Counted from the stretch's first letter, positions 20,374 through 30,436 are shown. The stretch: DNA of 64,000 bases from Mycolicibacterium litorale (GCF_010731695.1 NZ_AP022586.1:1426001-1490000), one strand, 5' to 3'. Numbers and translations are program-made. The notes: generated from the letters alone by a model not told the origin.

Positions 20374-21197
20374 GCACCGAGGACCACGACCAGCCAGACA
20401 AGAACGGGTTCCAGGTTCGGCTGAACAATTTCGAGGGGCCGTTCGACCTGCTGCTGCAGCTGATCTTCGCCCACCGCCTCGACGTGACCGAGGTCGCGCT
20501 GCACCAGGTCACCGACGACTTCATCGCCTACACCAAGGCCATCGGCCGGCAGCTCGAGCTCGACGAGACGACGGCGTTCCTGGTGATCGCCGCCACGCTG
20601 CTCGACCTCAAGGCCGCCCGCCTGCTGCCGGCCGGGGAGGTGCACGACGAAGAGGACCTCGCACTGCTGGAAGTGCGGGATCTGCTGTTCGCGCGGCTGC
20701 TGCAGTACCGGGCGTTCAAACACGTCGCGGTGATGTTCGCCGAACTCGAGGCCGCCGCGCTGCGCAGCTATCCGCGTGCGGTGTCGCTGGAGCCGCGCTA
20801 CAGCGAACTGCTGCCCGAGGTCATGCTCGGGGTCGACGCGGAGGCGTTCGCCGAGATCGCGGCGTCGGCGTTCACCCCGCGGCCGGTACCGGTCGTGCGC
20901 ACCGATCACCTGCACGTGCAGGCGGTTTCGGTGCCCGAACAGGCCAAGAGACTGCTGTCGCTGCTCGAACAGCGCGGCGTCGGCGAGTGGGCCACGTTCA
21001 CCGATCTGGTCGCCGACTGCGAGGGCGGTATCGAGATCGTCGGCCGCTTCCTGGCGCTGCTCGAGCTGTACCGGGCGCGGGCGGTAGCATTCGACCAGGC
21101 AGAACCGCTTGGTGTGCTCCAGGTTTCGTGGACCGGGGACCGGCCGACCAACGAACAACTGGCAACCGTCGACGCGGGAGAACAACGAGAGCAATGA
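20370..21197 (+). CDS. scpA: Segregation and condensation protein A
   Basis: Kleisin subunit of the SMC-ScpAB condensin. 275 residues, GTG at 20370 overlapping the parA-like stop (GTGA). The N-terminal helical domain FQVRLNNFEGPFDLLLQLIF binds the SMC neck; the C-terminal winged helix (EWATFTDLVADCEGGIEIVGRFLALLELYR) binds the SMC head. The open frame extends upstream, but that part is only an alternative reading of the parA-like gene. Confidence 0.93.
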   Translation: MSTEDHDQPDKNGFQVRLNNFEGPFDLLLQLIFAHRLDVTEVALHQVTDDFIAYTKAIGRQLELDETTAFLVIAATLLDLKAARLLPAGEVHDEEDLALLEVRDLLFARLLQYRAFKHVAVMFAELEAAALRSYPRAVSLEPRYSELLPEVMLGVDAEAFAEIAASAFTPRPVPVVRTDHLHVQAVSVPEQAKRLLSLLEQRGVGEWATFTDLVADCEGGIEIVGRFLALLELYRARAVAFDQAEPLGVLQVSWTGDRPTNEQLATVDAGEQREQ

Positions 21198-21889
21198 CCG
21201 ACGAGACCTCCGATGGCAACCTCGGCGTCGACGTCGCGACCGTCCCCGAGCTCGACGATTCCGAACTGCGCCATGTGCTCGAAGCGCTGCTCCTGGTCGT
21301 GGACACCCCGGCGACCGTCGACCAACTGGCGGCGGTGACCGACCAGCCCGGCTACCGGATCGTCACCACCCTGACCGAGATGGCCGCGGAGCTGGCGGCC
21401 CGCGACAGCGGCATCGACCTGCGCGAGGCGGGCGGCGGCTGGCGGATGTACACCCGGGCGCGTTACGCCCCCTACGTCGAGCGGCTGCTGCTCGACGGCG
21501 CCCGCTCCAAACTCACCCGTGCGGCGCTCGAGACGCTGGCCGTCGTCGCCTACCGCCAGCCCGTGACGCGTGCACGGGTCAGCGCGGTGCGCGGGGTCAA
21601 CGTCGACGCGGTGATGCGCACGCTGCTGGCGCGCGGGCTGATCACCGAGGCCGGCACCGACCCCGACTCGGGCGCGGTGACGTTCGCCACCACCGAGCTG
21701 TTCCTCGAACGGCTCGGGTTGTCCTCGCTCGCCGAGCTGCCCGATATCGCACCGCTACTGCCCGACGTGGACGTGATCGACGACCTGAGCGAGTCCCTCG
21801 GCGACGAACCGAGATTCGCCAAACTGGGCGGCACGCCCGCACCCACCGGACAGCCGATGTCCTTCGACGTGGACAAGGATGACCGATGA
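21194..21889 (+). CDS. scpB: Segregation and condensation protein B
   Basis: 231 residues, ATG overlapping the scpA stop. Tandem winged-helix protein that binds the middle of ScpA; recognisable LRHVLEALLLVVDTPATVDQLA at the start and the ALETLAVVAYRQPVTRARVSAVRGVN block in the second domain. The C-terminus is acidic and low in complexity, as in mycobacterial orthologues. Confidence 0.93.
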   Translation: MTDETSDGNLGVDVATVPELDDSELRHVLEALLLVVDTPATVDQLAAVTDQPGYRIVTTLTEMAAELAARDSGIDLREAGGGWRMYTRARYAPYVERLLLDGARSKLTRAALETLAVVAYRQPVTRARVSAVRGVNVDAVMRTLLARGLITEAGTDPDSGAVTFATTELFLERLGLSSLAELPDIAPLLPDVDVIDDLSESLGDEPRFAKLGGTPAPTGQPMSFDVDKDDR

Positions 21890-22629
21890 CAGAACCCGAT
21901 GGTGTCCGACTGCAGAAAGTGTTGTCGCAGGCCGGAATCGCGTCGCGACGCGTGGCGGAGAGGATGATCCTCGACGGCCGCGTCGAGGTCGACGGCCACA
22001 TCGTCACCGAACTCGGCACCCGCGTGGATCCCGTCGAATCCGACATCCGCGTCGACGGCACCCGCGTCCTGCTCGACGACACGCTGGTGCACCTGGCGAT
22101 CAACAAGCCGCGCGGGATGCACTCGACGATGTCCGACGACCGGGGGCGGCCCTGCATCGGTGATCTCGTCGAGCACCGCGTACGTGGCAACAAGGGGCTG
22201 TTCCATGTCGGCCGCCTCGACGCGGACACCGAGGGGCTGATGCTGCTGACGAACGACGGCGAGCTGGCGCACCGGTTGATGCATCCGTCCTACGAGGTGC
22301 CGAAGACCTACGTCGCGACGGTGCTGGGCACCGTGCCGCGCGGTCTGGGCAAGAAGTTGCGCGCGGGGGTGGAGTTGGACGACGGCCCCGCCCGGGTCGA
22401 CGATTTCGCGGTGGTCGACGCACTGCCCGGTCGGTCGATGGTCCGGGTGACGCTGCACGAGGGCCGCAAGCGTATCGTTCGTCGACTGTTGGCGTCGGTC
22501 GGATTCCCGGTGCAGGAGCTGGTGCGCACCGACATCGGAGCGGTGTCGCTCGGCGAGCAGCGCCCCGGCAGCATCCGGGCGTTGACGCGCAAGGAGATCG
22601 GTGAACTGTACAAGGCGGTGGGAATGTGA
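21886..22629 (+). CDS. 23S rRNA pseudouridine synthase (RluB/RsuA family, Rv1711)
   Basis: 247 residues. N-terminal S4 RNA-binding domain ([21 protein letters not shown]) and the RsuA/RluB catalytic domain with Asp in [19 protein letters not shown]. Family members convert one uridine in rRNA to pseudouridine; RluB-type 23S modification is the likely role. It overlaps scpB and cmk by 4 bp each, so this is one transcript. Confidence 0.9.
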   Translation: MTEPDGVRLQKVLSQAGIASRRVAERMILDGRVEVDGHIVTELGTRVDPVESDIRVDGTRVLLDDTLVHLAINKPRGMHSTMSDDRGRPCIGDLVEHRVRGNKGLFHVGRLDADTEGLMLLTNDGELAHRLMHPSYEVPKTYVATVLGTVPRGLGKKLRAGVELDDGPARVDDFAVVDALPGRSMVRVTLHEGRKRIVRRLLASVGFPVQELVRTDIGAVSLGEQRPGSIRALTRKEIGELYKAVGM

Positions 22630-23312
22630 CTGACGGGATGGTGATCGCCGTCGACGGTCCCGCCGGAACCGGAAAGTCATCGGTCTCAAGGGGTTTGGCG
22701 CGGGCCCTGGGTGCACGGTACCTCGACACCGGCGCCATGTACCGGATCGTGACGCTGGCGGTGCTGCGCTCCGGTATCGACCCCGCCGACACCGACGCGG
22801 TGGCCGCGGCCGTCGACGACGTCGACCTCGCGGTCGGCTACGACCCGGACGAGGACCGGTCTTACCTTGCCGGAGAAGACGTCTCGACCGAGATCCGCGG
22901 TGACGCCGTCACCTCGGCGGTGTCGGCCGTGTCGGCCGTGCCGGCGGTGCGGGCGCGGCTGGTGGAGCTGCAGCGCCGGCTGTCCGACGGGCCGGACAGC
23001 GTCGTCGTCGAGGGACGCGACATCGGTACGGTGGTGCTGCCCGACGCCGACGTGAAGATCTTCCTCACCGCCTCCGCGGAGGTGCGCGCCCACCGGCGCA
23101 ACGACCAGAACGTCGCCAACGGCCTGGCCGACGACTACGCCACCGTGCTGGCCGACGTCCGGCGCCGCGACCATCTGGACTCCACCCGGGCGGTCTCGCC
23201 GCTGCGCGCCGCCGACGACGCGCTGGTGGTCGACACCAGCGAGATGACCGAAACCGACGTGGTCGCACACCTGCAGGACCTCGTGCACCAGCGGGCAGGA
23301 GCGCGACGATGA
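22626..23312 (+). CDS. cmk: Cytidylate kinase
   Basis: Phosphorylates (d)CMP with ATP. 228 residues, GTG start overlapping the upstream stop. P-loop [20 protein letters not shown], the YLDTGAMYR motif for CMP recognition, and [20 protein letters not shown] are all present. Located between a pseudouridine synthase gene and der as in M. tuberculosis Rv1712. Confidence 0.95.
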   Translation: MTDGMVIAVDGPAGTGKSSVSRGLARALGARYLDTGAMYRIVTLAVLRSGIDPADTDAVAAAVDDVDLAVGYDPDEDRSYLAGEDVSTEIRGDAVTSAVSAVSAVPAVRARLVELQRRLSDGPDSVVVEGRDIGTVVLPDADVKIFLTASAEVRAHRRNDQNVANGLADDYATVLADVRRRDHLDSTRAVSPLRAADDALVVDTSEMTETDVVAHLQDLVHQRAGARR

Positions 23313-24736
23313 CATCACCCGAGGACGGCACCTGGGTCGACGAACGGGACTGGGGCCAGTGGGCCGACGACGCCGAAGAAGACATCGCCGAGGCGATCGA
23401 GGAAGCCGCAGCGCCGCCGCCGGTGGTAGCCGTCGTCGGCAGGCCCAACGTCGGCAAGTCGACGCTGGTGAACCGGATCCTGGGCCGGCGCGAAGCGGTC
23501 GTGCAGGACATCCCCGGCGTGACCCGTGACCGGGTGTCCTACGACGCCACGTGGTCGGGACGGCGCTTCGTCGTCCAGGACACCGGCGGCTGGGAACCCG
23601 ACGCGAAGGGCCTGCAGCAGCTGGTGGCCGATCAAGCCACCGTCGCGATGCGGACCGCGGACGCGATCATCCTGGTCGTCGACGCGGTCGTCGGCGCAAC
23701 GGCCGCCGACGAGGCCGCCGCCCGCATGCTGCGCAAGTCGGGGAAACCGGTGTTCCTCGCCGCCAACAAGGTCGACACCGAGCGCGGCGAGGCCGATGCG
23801 GCCGCGCTGTGGTCGCTGGGCATCGGCGAACCGAACCCGGTGAGCGCCATCCACGGGCGCGGGGTCGCCGACCTGCTCGACCGGGTGCTCGAGAAGCTGC
23901 CCGAGGTGTCCGAGGTCGGCGGCGGTGGCGGCGGGCCGCGCCGCGTCGCACTGGTCGGAAAGCCCAATGTCGGGAAGAGTTCGCTGCTCAACCGGCTCGC
24001 CGGCGACGAGCGGTCGGTCGTGCACGACGTCGCGGGCACGACGGTCGACCCCGTCGACTCGCTGATCGAACTGGGCGGCAAGACGTGGCGGTTCGTCGAC
24101 ACCGCGGGTCTGCGCCGCAAGGTGGGTCAGGCCAGCGGCCACGAGTTCTACGCCTCGGTGCGCACCCACGGCGCCATCGACGCCGCGGAGGTCGTGTTGG
24201 TGCTGATCGACGCCTCCCAACCGCTCACCGAACAGGACCAGCGGGTGCTCTCGATGGTCATCGAGGCCGGCCGTGCGCTGGTGCTGGCGTTCAACAAGTG
24301 GGATCTGGTCGACGAGGACCGCCGCTACGTTCTGGACCGTGAGATCGACCGCGAACTGGCGCAGGTGCAGTGGGCGCCACGGGTCAACATCTCGGCGATG
24401 ACCGGGCGGGCCGTGCAGAAACTCGTCCCCGCTTTGGAGACCTCACTGCAGTCGTGGGATGCGCGCATCCCGACGGGCCGGTTGAACACGTTCTTCAAGG
24501 AGATCGTGGCGGCCACCCCGCCGCCGGTGCGTGGCGGGAAACAGCCCCGCATCCTGTTCGCCACGCAGGCCACCTCCCGGCCTCCCACCTTCGTGCTGTT
24601 CACCAGCGGCTTCCTCGAAGCGGGCTACCGTCGGTTCCTCGAGCGGCGGCTGCGCGAGACGTTCGGTTTCGAAGGCAGCCCGATCCGGATCAACGTGCGG
24701 GTACGCGAGAAGCGCGGCTCGAAGTCGCGCCAGTAG
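23309..24736 (+). CDS. der: Ribosome biogenesis GTPase Der (EngA)
   Basis: 475 residues with two GTPase domains: G1 [14 protein letters not shown] and G3 DTGGW in the first, G1 [14 protein letters not shown] and DTAGLRRK in the second, then the C-terminal KH-like domain ending in [12 protein letters not shown]. Needed for 50S assembly. An acidic N-terminal extension of about 35 residues precedes the first domain, typical of actinobacterial Der. Confidence 0.96.
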   Translation: MTSPEDGTWVDERDWGQWADDAEEDIAEAIEEAAAPPPVVAVVGRPNVGKSTLVNRILGRREAVVQDIPGVTRDRVSYDATWSGRRFVVQDTGGWEPDAKGLQQLVADQATVAMRTADAIILVVDAVVGATAADEAAARMLRKSGKPVFLAANKVDTERGEADAAALWSLGIGEPNPVSAIHGRGVADLLDRVLEKLPEVSEVGGGGGGPRRVALVGKPNVGKSSLLNRLAGDERSVVHDVAGTTVDPVDSLIELGGKTWRFVDTAGLRRKVGQASGHEFYASVRTHGAIDAAEVVLVLIDASQPLTEQDQRVLSMVIEAGRALVLAFNKWDLVDEDRRYVLDREIDRELAQVQWAPRVNISAMTGRAVQKLVPALETSLQSWDARIPTGRLNTFFKEIVAATPPPVRGGKQPRILFATQATSRPPTFVLFTSGFLEAGYRRFLERRLRETFGFEGSPIRINVRVREKRGSKSRQ

Positions 24737-24772
24737 AGTGAGCTGAACCGCAGACGGAAGGAGGGGACGACG

Positions 24773-24883
24773 GTGGCTGAACGCGCCTTTCGTGCCGCAC
24801 CCTCCCATGCCTGCGCCCTGCAGCCCTTCTGGCCGTCGCGCCGGTTGATGGCTTTCGACGAGTGGTGTTGTCCGCGTCCCTGA
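24773..24883 (+). CDS. 36-residue leader peptide with tandem Cys codons (candidate attenuator)
   Basis: GTG at 24773 is preceded by a strong SD (GGAAGGAGGGG) and the frame ends at TGA 24881. The product ends DEWCCPRP: two consecutive TGT codons (24866-24871) four codons before the stop, plus one earlier Cys. Polycysteine short ORFs upstream of sulfur-metabolism operons in mycobacteria act as cysteine-responsive attenuators. This one sits 62 bp ahead of two TauE/SafE sulfite/organosulfonate-type exporters, which fits that model. Translation is supported by the SD and start; the regulatory role is inference. Confidence 0.6.
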   Translation: MAERAFRAAPSHACALQPFWPSRRLMAFDEWCCPRP

Positions 24884-24945
24884 CACGCGCCCACTGCTAG
24901 TTCAGGCTGCCTTCCTCAGGCGCCGCCGAGTCGAAAGCCGGACCC

Positions 24946-25884
24946 ATGCGTTCGCTCCTCATCATCGCCCTCGTCGGGGTCGGCGCCCAGCTCGTCGACG
25001 GTGCACTCGGCATGGCATTCGGTGTCACCGCGTCGACCCTGCTCGTCCTGTCCGGGGTGGCCGCCGCGCAGGCCAGCGCCGCGGTGCACCTGGCCGAGAT
25101 GGGCACCACGCTGGCGTCGGGCATCTCGCACTGGCGGTTCAAGAACATCGACTGGGCGATCGTCGCCAAGCTCGGCGTCCCGGGCGCGGTCGGCGCATTC
25201 CTCGGCGCCACCGTGCTGTCGGCGCTGTCGACCGAGAACGCCGCGCCGCTGATGGCGGCGATCTTGCTGTGCATCGGTCTCTACGTGCTCCTGCGGTTCT
25301 CGTTGCGGACCCCACCGGTCATCGGCGGGAGCCGCACCCAGCACACGGCCAAATTCCTTGCCCCGCTCGGCCTGTTCGGGGGGTTCATCGACGCCTCCGG
25401 TGGCGGCGGATGGGGACCGGTCACCAGCAGCACCCTGCTCTCCAGTGGCAAGACGGCGCCGCGGACGGTGATCGGATCGGTCAGCGCGTCGGAGTTCCTG
25501 GTGGCGCTGTCCGCCTCGCTGGGCTTCCTGGTCGGGCTGCGCGACGAGTTCTTCGACAATCTCGGCGTGGTCCTCGCATTGGCGATCGGCGGGGTGATCG
25601 CCGCGCCCGTCGCAGCCTGGCTGGTCAGCCGGATCAGCCCCGCGATGCTCGGCACCGCGGTCGGCGGCGTCATCGTGCTCACCAACTCCCAGAAACTGGT
25701 GCACTACTTCGGCATCGGCTGGCCGTGGTCGACGTTCATCTACGCGGTGATCGTGGTGGCATGGGCGATCTTCCTGGCGCTGGCCTGGCGGATCATGCGC
25801 GCTCCGGCCTACGTCCCGCGTGAGCTGGAAGCCGAGGTCATCGTCGTCGAACGGCCGACCGAAACAGCGGACGAGGTGCGCTGA
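24946..25884 (+). CDS. TauE/SafE family sulfite-type exporter 1
   Basis: 312 residues with about eight hydrophobic helices. N-terminal LVGVGAQLVDGALGMAFGVTAST and the internal repeat LFGGFIDASGGGGWGPVTSSTLL are the two characteristic half-repeats of the TauE/SafE (DUF81) family, which exports sulfite, sulfonates or related anions. No clear SD precedes the ATG, so translation may depend on the upstream leader or its transcript structure. A family member follows directly downstream. Confidence 0.88.
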   Translation: MRSLLIIALVGVGAQLVDGALGMAFGVTASTLLVLSGVAAAQASAAVHLAEMGTTLASGISHWRFKNIDWAIVAKLGVPGAVGAFLGATVLSALSTENAAPLMAAILLCIGLYVLLRFSLRTPPVIGGSRTQHTAKFLAPLGLFGGFIDASGGGGWGPVTSSTLLSSGKTAPRTVIGSVSASEFLVALSASLGFLVGLRDEFFDNLGVVLALAIGGVIAAPVAAWLVSRISPAMLGTAVGGVIVLTNSQKLVHYFGIGWPWSTFIYAVIVVAWAIFLALAWRIMRAPAYVPRELEAEVIVVERPTETADEVR

Positions 25885-25918
25885 GGCCGGTCCGAGCGGT
25901 AGCCACTAGGGTTTCCGG

Positions 25919-26701
25919 GTGCCCGTCATCGATATGGTCCTCATCGCCCTGGCCGGTGTCGGGGCAGGCGCCATCAACGCGGTCGTGGGTTCCGGCACGC
26001 TGATCACCTTCCCGACCCTGGTCGCGCTCGGCTATCCGCCGGTCACGTCGACCATGTCGAACGCGATCGGCCTGGTCGCCGGGGGAGTGTCGGGCACCTG
26101 GGGGTACCGCCGAGAGTTGCGCGGTCAGTGGCACCGCCTCCGGTGGCAGATCCCCGGCTCGTTGCTCGGAGCGCTGGCCGGGGCGTGGCTGCTGCTGCAC
26201 CTGCCGGAGAAGGTCTTCGTCGCAGTCGTGCCGGTGCTGCTGATCGCCGCACTGCTCCTGGTCGTCCTCGGACCGCGCATCCAGGCGTGGGCGCGCAGGC
26301 GGGCCGACGCACAGGGCCGCTCCGTCGACGTCATCTCGCGGGGCCGGATGCTGGCGCTGGTCGCAGGCACCTTCGCGGTCGGCGTCTACGGCGGCTATTT
26401 CACCGCCGCACAGGGCATCCTGCTGATCGCGGTGATGGGCGCGCTGCTGCCCGAGGACATGCAGCGGATGAACGCGGCGAAGAACCTGCTGTCGCTGATC
26501 GTCAACATCGTGGCGGCCGTCGCGTACACGGTGGTCGCCTTCGACCGGATCAGTTGGGCGGCGGCTGGTCTCATCGCGATCGGCTCACTGATCGGTGGTT
26601 TCCTCGGCGCGCACTACGGCCGTCGGCTCTCGCCGAACGCGTTGCGCGCGGTCATCGTCGTCGTCGGCCTGATCGGGTTGTGGCGACTGGTGACGGTCTA
26701 G
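25919..26701 (+). CDS. TauE/SafE family exporter 2
   Basis: 260 residues, GTG start with no good SD, 34 bp after the first exporter. Starts with ALAGVGAGAINAVVGSGTLITFPTL and has the second half-repeat FAVGVYGGYFTAAQGILLI, both family hallmarks. About seven TM segments. Divergent from its neighbour in sequence, so this is an old pair rather than a fresh duplication; the two may move different sulfur anions. Confidence 0.86.
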   Translation: MPVIDMVLIALAGVGAGAINAVVGSGTLITFPTLVALGYPPVTSTMSNAIGLVAGGVSGTWGYRRELRGQWHRLRWQIPGSLLGALAGAWLLLHLPEKVFVAVVPVLLIAALLLVVLGPRIQAWARRRADAQGRSVDVISRGRMLALVAGTFAVGVYGGYFTAAQGILLIAVMGALLPEDMQRMNAAKNLLSLIVNIVAAVAYTVVAFDRISWAAAGLIAIGSLIGGFLGAHYGRRLSPNALRAVIVVVGLIGLWRLVTV

Positions 26702-28188
26702 AACGTCCGTCGAGACTTCTCCTGGGTGAGCACGTCCTCGAGGTCGCCCAGGCGCTCCATGTTCTGCACGACGCGGCGGGTGCGGTTGTTGCGGGCGAGC
26801 CGGCTCTGGTGGCGGTGCACGAAGGTCCAGTAACCGGCGGTGAACGGGCAGGCGTTCTCGCCGAGCCGCTTCTTGGGGTCGTACGCACAGTCACCGCAGT
26901 GGTCGCTCATCTTGTTGATGTACGCACCGCCGGCGGCGTAGGGCTTGGTGGCGAGCCGGCCGCCGTCGGCGTGCTGGCTCATGCCGACGACGTTGGTCGG
27001 CATCACCCAGCGGAAGCCGTCGACGTAGGCGGTGGCGAACCACTCGGTCAGCTCACGAGGGTTGTAGCCGCGCTGCAGGGCGTGGTTGCCGAGCACCATC
27101 AGCCGCTGGATGTGGTGGGTCCAGCCGCGGTCACGCACACCCATCAGGGCGTGGCGCAGGCATTCGGCGGTGACGGCGTCGGCGTCGAGGTCGGCCCACC
27201 AGTCGGGAAGCGGTGCGTGGGCGGACAGTTCGTTGTTGTCGACGTAGTCCTCGCCGAAATGCCAGTAGAGGTGCCACATGTATTCGCGCCAGCCGAGGAT
27301 TTGCCGGATGAAGCCCTCGACGGCGGCCAGCGGCGCCTGCTGGGTGCGGTAGGCCTGTTCGGCGGCGTGTACGGCGTCGAGGGGGTGCAGCACGCCGAGG
27401 TTGAGCGGCACCGACAGCAGCGAGTGCGACATCGCCCAGTCCTGGCCCATCATGGCGTCCTCGTAGCGGCCGAACGTGGGTAGGCGGTGCTCGACGAAGC
27501 GTTTGAGGGCTTTTCGTGCTTCGGTCGGCGTCACGGCGAACAGGCGCGGGCCGTCGGCACCGACGGTGTCGAGGTCCATGCGGTCGAGGTCGCGGCGGAC
27601 TTCGGCGTCGATGTCGTCCTCGTGCGGCTGGTAGGGCGCGGGCACGGCGAGGCCGGTCTGCTTCTTCGGCGGCGGTTCGCGGTTCTCCTCGTCGAAGTTT
27701 TACCGGTTGCCGACCGGTTCGTCGCCCTGCATCAGCACGTCGAAGCGGCGGCGCTGATCGCGGTAGAAGTCCTCCATGCGGAATCGGGTGCGGGCGCCGG
27801 CCCACAGCTCGAACTCGGCGCGGGGGAGGGCGAACGTCGGGGTGGGCAGGACGTCGGCGACCAGGCCCTGCTGTTCGAGGCGGTGAACGAACTTCTCGGC
27901 GGCGAAGGACGTCGGCTGGTGGACGAGCACCGGTCGGCCGAACCGCCTCAGTGCCTCGGTGTAGTTGTCGGACCGCAGGAGGGTGGCGCGGTCGCCGAGG
28001 TCGCGGTCGGCATGGCGCAGCGCCGACAGGACCAGGTGCAGCTTCTGGCGGTGGTAGCGGCGCTTGCGCAGCGCCGAGGTGGCCTCGATGAGCAGCACCT
28101 CGCGGTGAGCGTGTTCGCCGCCGTGGACGGCCGGCCCGAGTTGGTCGGCGAAGAGCCACAGCGGGGTGTCGTCGCGTACACCGGTCAT
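26698..28188 (-). pseudogene. FeS bacterial cryptochrome/photolyase (PhrB family) broken by an in-frame TAA
   Basis: One continuous frame of 496 codons encodes the whole family length, but codon 163 is TAA (27702-27700). The N-terminal part (27700-28188) is the antenna/Rossmann-like domain starting MTGVRDDTPLWLFADQLG; the C-terminal part (26698-27645 from a GTG) is the FAD domain with the four FeS-cluster cysteines (AECLRH, then DHCGDCAYDPKKRLGENACPF). The stop sits in NR*NFDEENR, where the family has Trp (…WNFD.ENR). Expected role: repair of UV (6-4) photoproducts or light signalling. Either a pseudogene, a split protein, or a base-call error. Confidence 0.8.
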
Positions 28189-28404
28189 TCATCGACGCTA
28201 CGAGCCGGCGTGCGTCGGGGTGCGGCGTTGCGGCGGGTGGTCACGGAATGGTTCGAACTTCGGCTCGACGCACGCTCGAGTGTGCGACCTCATACGCCTT
28301 CCGCGGCGTGTCGCGTATGGAACCGCACGACCGGGAAGCGGTTGGGATCGCGGGCCACCGGTGCGGTAGGCTCACGTGCTGCCGCAGGAGCAATCCCGCG
28401 GCAA

Positions 28405-28488
<84 letters not shown>

Positions 28489-28496
<8 letters not shown>

Positions 28497-28522
28497 TCGG
28501 AGAGATCCGGAGCCGCCTTTCC
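28489..28522 (+). terminator. Terminator hairpin after tRNA-Pro, supplied by the island
   Basis: AGGCGG...CCGCCT stem extended by TTCGGA/TCCGGA around GAGA, then TTTCC. The matching hairpin at 39072 has a better stem and five Ts and is probably the host original, so the element brought its own replacement terminator. Confidence 0.6.
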
Positions 28523-28541
28523 TCATACCGCGGTGGGGTAT

Positions 28542-28563
28542 GTACAGCAACCGGTACAGCAAC
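28542..28563 (+). repeat. Candidate integrase arm-type sites (left)
   Basis: Two direct copies of GTACAGCAAC separated by CG, 45 bp inside attL and 8 bp before the integrase 3' end. The identical 22 bp stretch recurs at 38892-38913 near attR in the same orientation, as expected for arm-type binding sites of a tyrosine integrase. Confidence 0.65.
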
Positions 28564-28571
28564 CCGGGCGC

Positions 28572-29744
28572 TCACAGTCCGAGCGCCTCGGTCAAACCGT
28601 CGACCGCCGCGCGCGCCGTGGTGTCACTCGTATGCCCGTAGACGTCGCCCGTGATGGCGATGGACGAGTGGCCGAGAAGGTCCGCGACGGCCTTGATGTG
28701 TACGCCGCGCTCGAGCCACGCCACTGCAGCCGAGTGCCGCAGGGTGTGCACCCCGACGTCTGTGACGCCGGCCGCCTTGGCGGCGACCTCGATGACGCGC
28801 AGGAGGTTGCGCGGGTCCACCGCCCCGCCGAGTTCGGTGGTGAACACCAGGCCCGAGTCCTGCCACTGGTTCGCCGCCCGCAGCCGCTCGGCGGCCTGGG
28901 CCGCCTTGTGCTTGCGAAGCATCGCCACCACGGCGGGGGAGAGCGGGACGGTTCGCCGTGACCGTGCCGTCTTCGGCTCAGTGATCACCAGCCGGTTGCC
29001 GACCCGGCCCAGAGTGGCTGTCACCTTCAGCGTCCCGGCGGCGAGGTCCACGCGGTCCCACGACAACGCCAGCGCCTCACCCTTGCGCAGGCCGGTCGAC
29101 GCGATCAGTACCAGTGCGGAGTGGTACCGCGAGTCGGCCGCCGCCTGCAGCACCCGCGTCACGTCGGCAGCGTCCAGGTGTCGGGCTTCGCGCCGTTCGA
29201 CGCCTGGCCGCTTCACCGACGCGGCAGGATTGCGCGCCAACAGTCCGTCGCGCACGGCGCCGTCGAGCGCCGAGCGCAGCACCGTGTACGTCTGCCGGAT
29301 CGTCGAGTCCGACAGGGCTCGCCGCGGCGGCTCGCCCTTCGTCTTCGAACGCATCGACAGCACCAGCGCCTCGACGTCGGAGGGCTTGAGGCGGTCGAGA
29401 CGGATGGCGCCGAACGGTGCCGCCTCCAGGTGTCGTCGGGAGAGGTTGCCGTAGAGGTCTCGGGTGGATTCTTTGCGGTCGGAGGCGGCGAGCGTGGTGA
29501 CTCGCCAATACGCGAGCCAGTCGCCGACTGTGCGGGTCGCATCCTTCACCGGGCCGCCAGCCTCGAGCCGTTCCCGTGCCTGCTTCAGCTTGTCCCGCAC
29601 GTCCTGGCGAGTTCGGCCGTACACCGTGTGGCGCTTCGTCTGGCCGGTTTCGTCGAGGTAGGAGATCGCGCCCTCGTAGCGGACCGGTTTTCCGTCGCGC
29701 ACCCGTTTGTAGATCGAGCCCTCACCGTTAGCGTTCTTCGACAT
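28572..29744 (-). CDS. int: Satellite integrase (tyrosine recombinase)
   Basis: 390 residues. N-terminal arm-binding region (GEGSIYKRVRDGKPVRYEGAI), SAM-like core-binding domain (about 70-170), then the catalytic domain: Arg in STGLRKGEALALSW, HTLRHSAAVAWLERG, LGHSSIAITGDVYGHT with the Tyr. Longer than XerC/D and typical of actinophage integrases. Lies immediately inside attL reading toward it, so it can act on the tRNA-Pro site. The upstream gene ends 2 bp before its ATG, so both share a promoter. Confidence 0.94.
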   Translation of the reverse strand: MSKNANGEGSIYKRVRDGKPVRYEGAISYLDETGQTKRHTVYGRTRQDVRDKLKQARERLEAGGPVKDATRTVGDWLAYWRVTTLAASDRKESTRDLYGNLSRRHLEAAPFGAIRLDRLKPSDVEALVLSMRSKTKGEPPRRALSDSTIRQTYTVLRSALDGAVRDGLLARNPAASVKRPGVERREARHLDAADVTRVLQAAADSRYHSALVLIASTGLRKGEALALSWDRVDLAAGTLKVTATLGRVGNRLVITEPKTARSRRTVPLSPAVVAMLRKHKAAQAAERLRAANQWQDSGLVFTTELGGAVDPRNLLRVIEVAAKAAGVTDVGVHTLRHSAAVAWLERGVHIKAVADLLGHSSIAITGDVYGHTSDTTARAAVDGLTEALGL

Positions 29745-29746
29745 CG

Positions 29747-30436
29747 TCAGGCTCTCCGCTTACCGCGTTCAGTCTTGGGTAGCAATCCGTACTTATCGCT
29801 GCGGCACATCTGCACGTACCGAGCGGCGGTTCGCTCACCAAGGCCGAACTCTGCACTGATCGCCTTGATCGGCTTGCCGTCGACATTGGCCCGATAGATG
29901 CGCGCGACCTCTGCCAGAAGTTCGGGCGTGACGGTGCGGTGGCCCGCACGCTGCGCCGCGCGAACTGCTTTTCGGCCGTCCGCGAGACCGGCTCGAGGTA
30001 GTCGGCGGCCGTCCGGACCCTCGTGCCAGATGCACTCGGTCATGATGTCTTCCACCCACCCGGCAACATCGATAGCGTCGAGGTCAATTGAGCGCAGACC
30101 GCGCCCGCCTGGCCGGGCTGCGACCCGGATCTCGACGCACTGCGGAACGCCGTCGACAATCTCGATTTTGAGCCGGCGAAGTGGTGCATTGACATCGGCC
30201 GAGAAGTCCACGAACACGATGCGCGGAACGTAGATTTTCGGCGCGAGCGCAGTCAGGCTGCCAAATTCGTAGATGGCTTGCCCGAATGGCAGCCGCACCA
30301 CAAACTGCGCATCGGACTTGAACTCGCCTTCGCTGGCATATCCGTCCAGTTGAGCCGTCACCTCGCTCAAGGTCATATCAACCATGCGATCGTCGTGAGT
30401 TCGATTCTGCTGAACACGTTCTCGCCGATTCGCCAT
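29747..30436 (-). CDS. Helix-turn-helix protein, probable satellite regulator
   Basis: 229 residues. The C-terminal 60 residues (PELLAEVARIYRANVDGKPI, then AISAEFGLGERTAARYV) form a resolvase-like HTH; the N-terminal half is a mixed strand domain I do not recognise. ATG at 30436 is chosen because GGAGGG lies 7 bp upstream; a TTG 21 bp further out has no SD. Being the first gene of the leftward int transcript and facing the rightward genes across a palindromic operator, it is the best candidate for the element's repressor or lysogeny regulator (inference). Confidence 0.7.
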   Translation of the reverse strand: MANRRERVQQNRTHDDRMVDMTLSEVTAQLDGYASEGEFKSDAQFVVRLPFGQAIYEFGSLTALAPKIYVPRIVFVDFSADVNAPLRRLKIEIVDGVPQCVEIRVAARPGGRGLRSIDLDAIDVAGWVEDIMTECIWHEGPDGRRLPRAGLADGRKAVRAAQRAGHRTVTPELLAEVARIYRANVDGKPIKAISAEFGLGERTAARYVQMCRSDKYGLLPKTERGKRRA

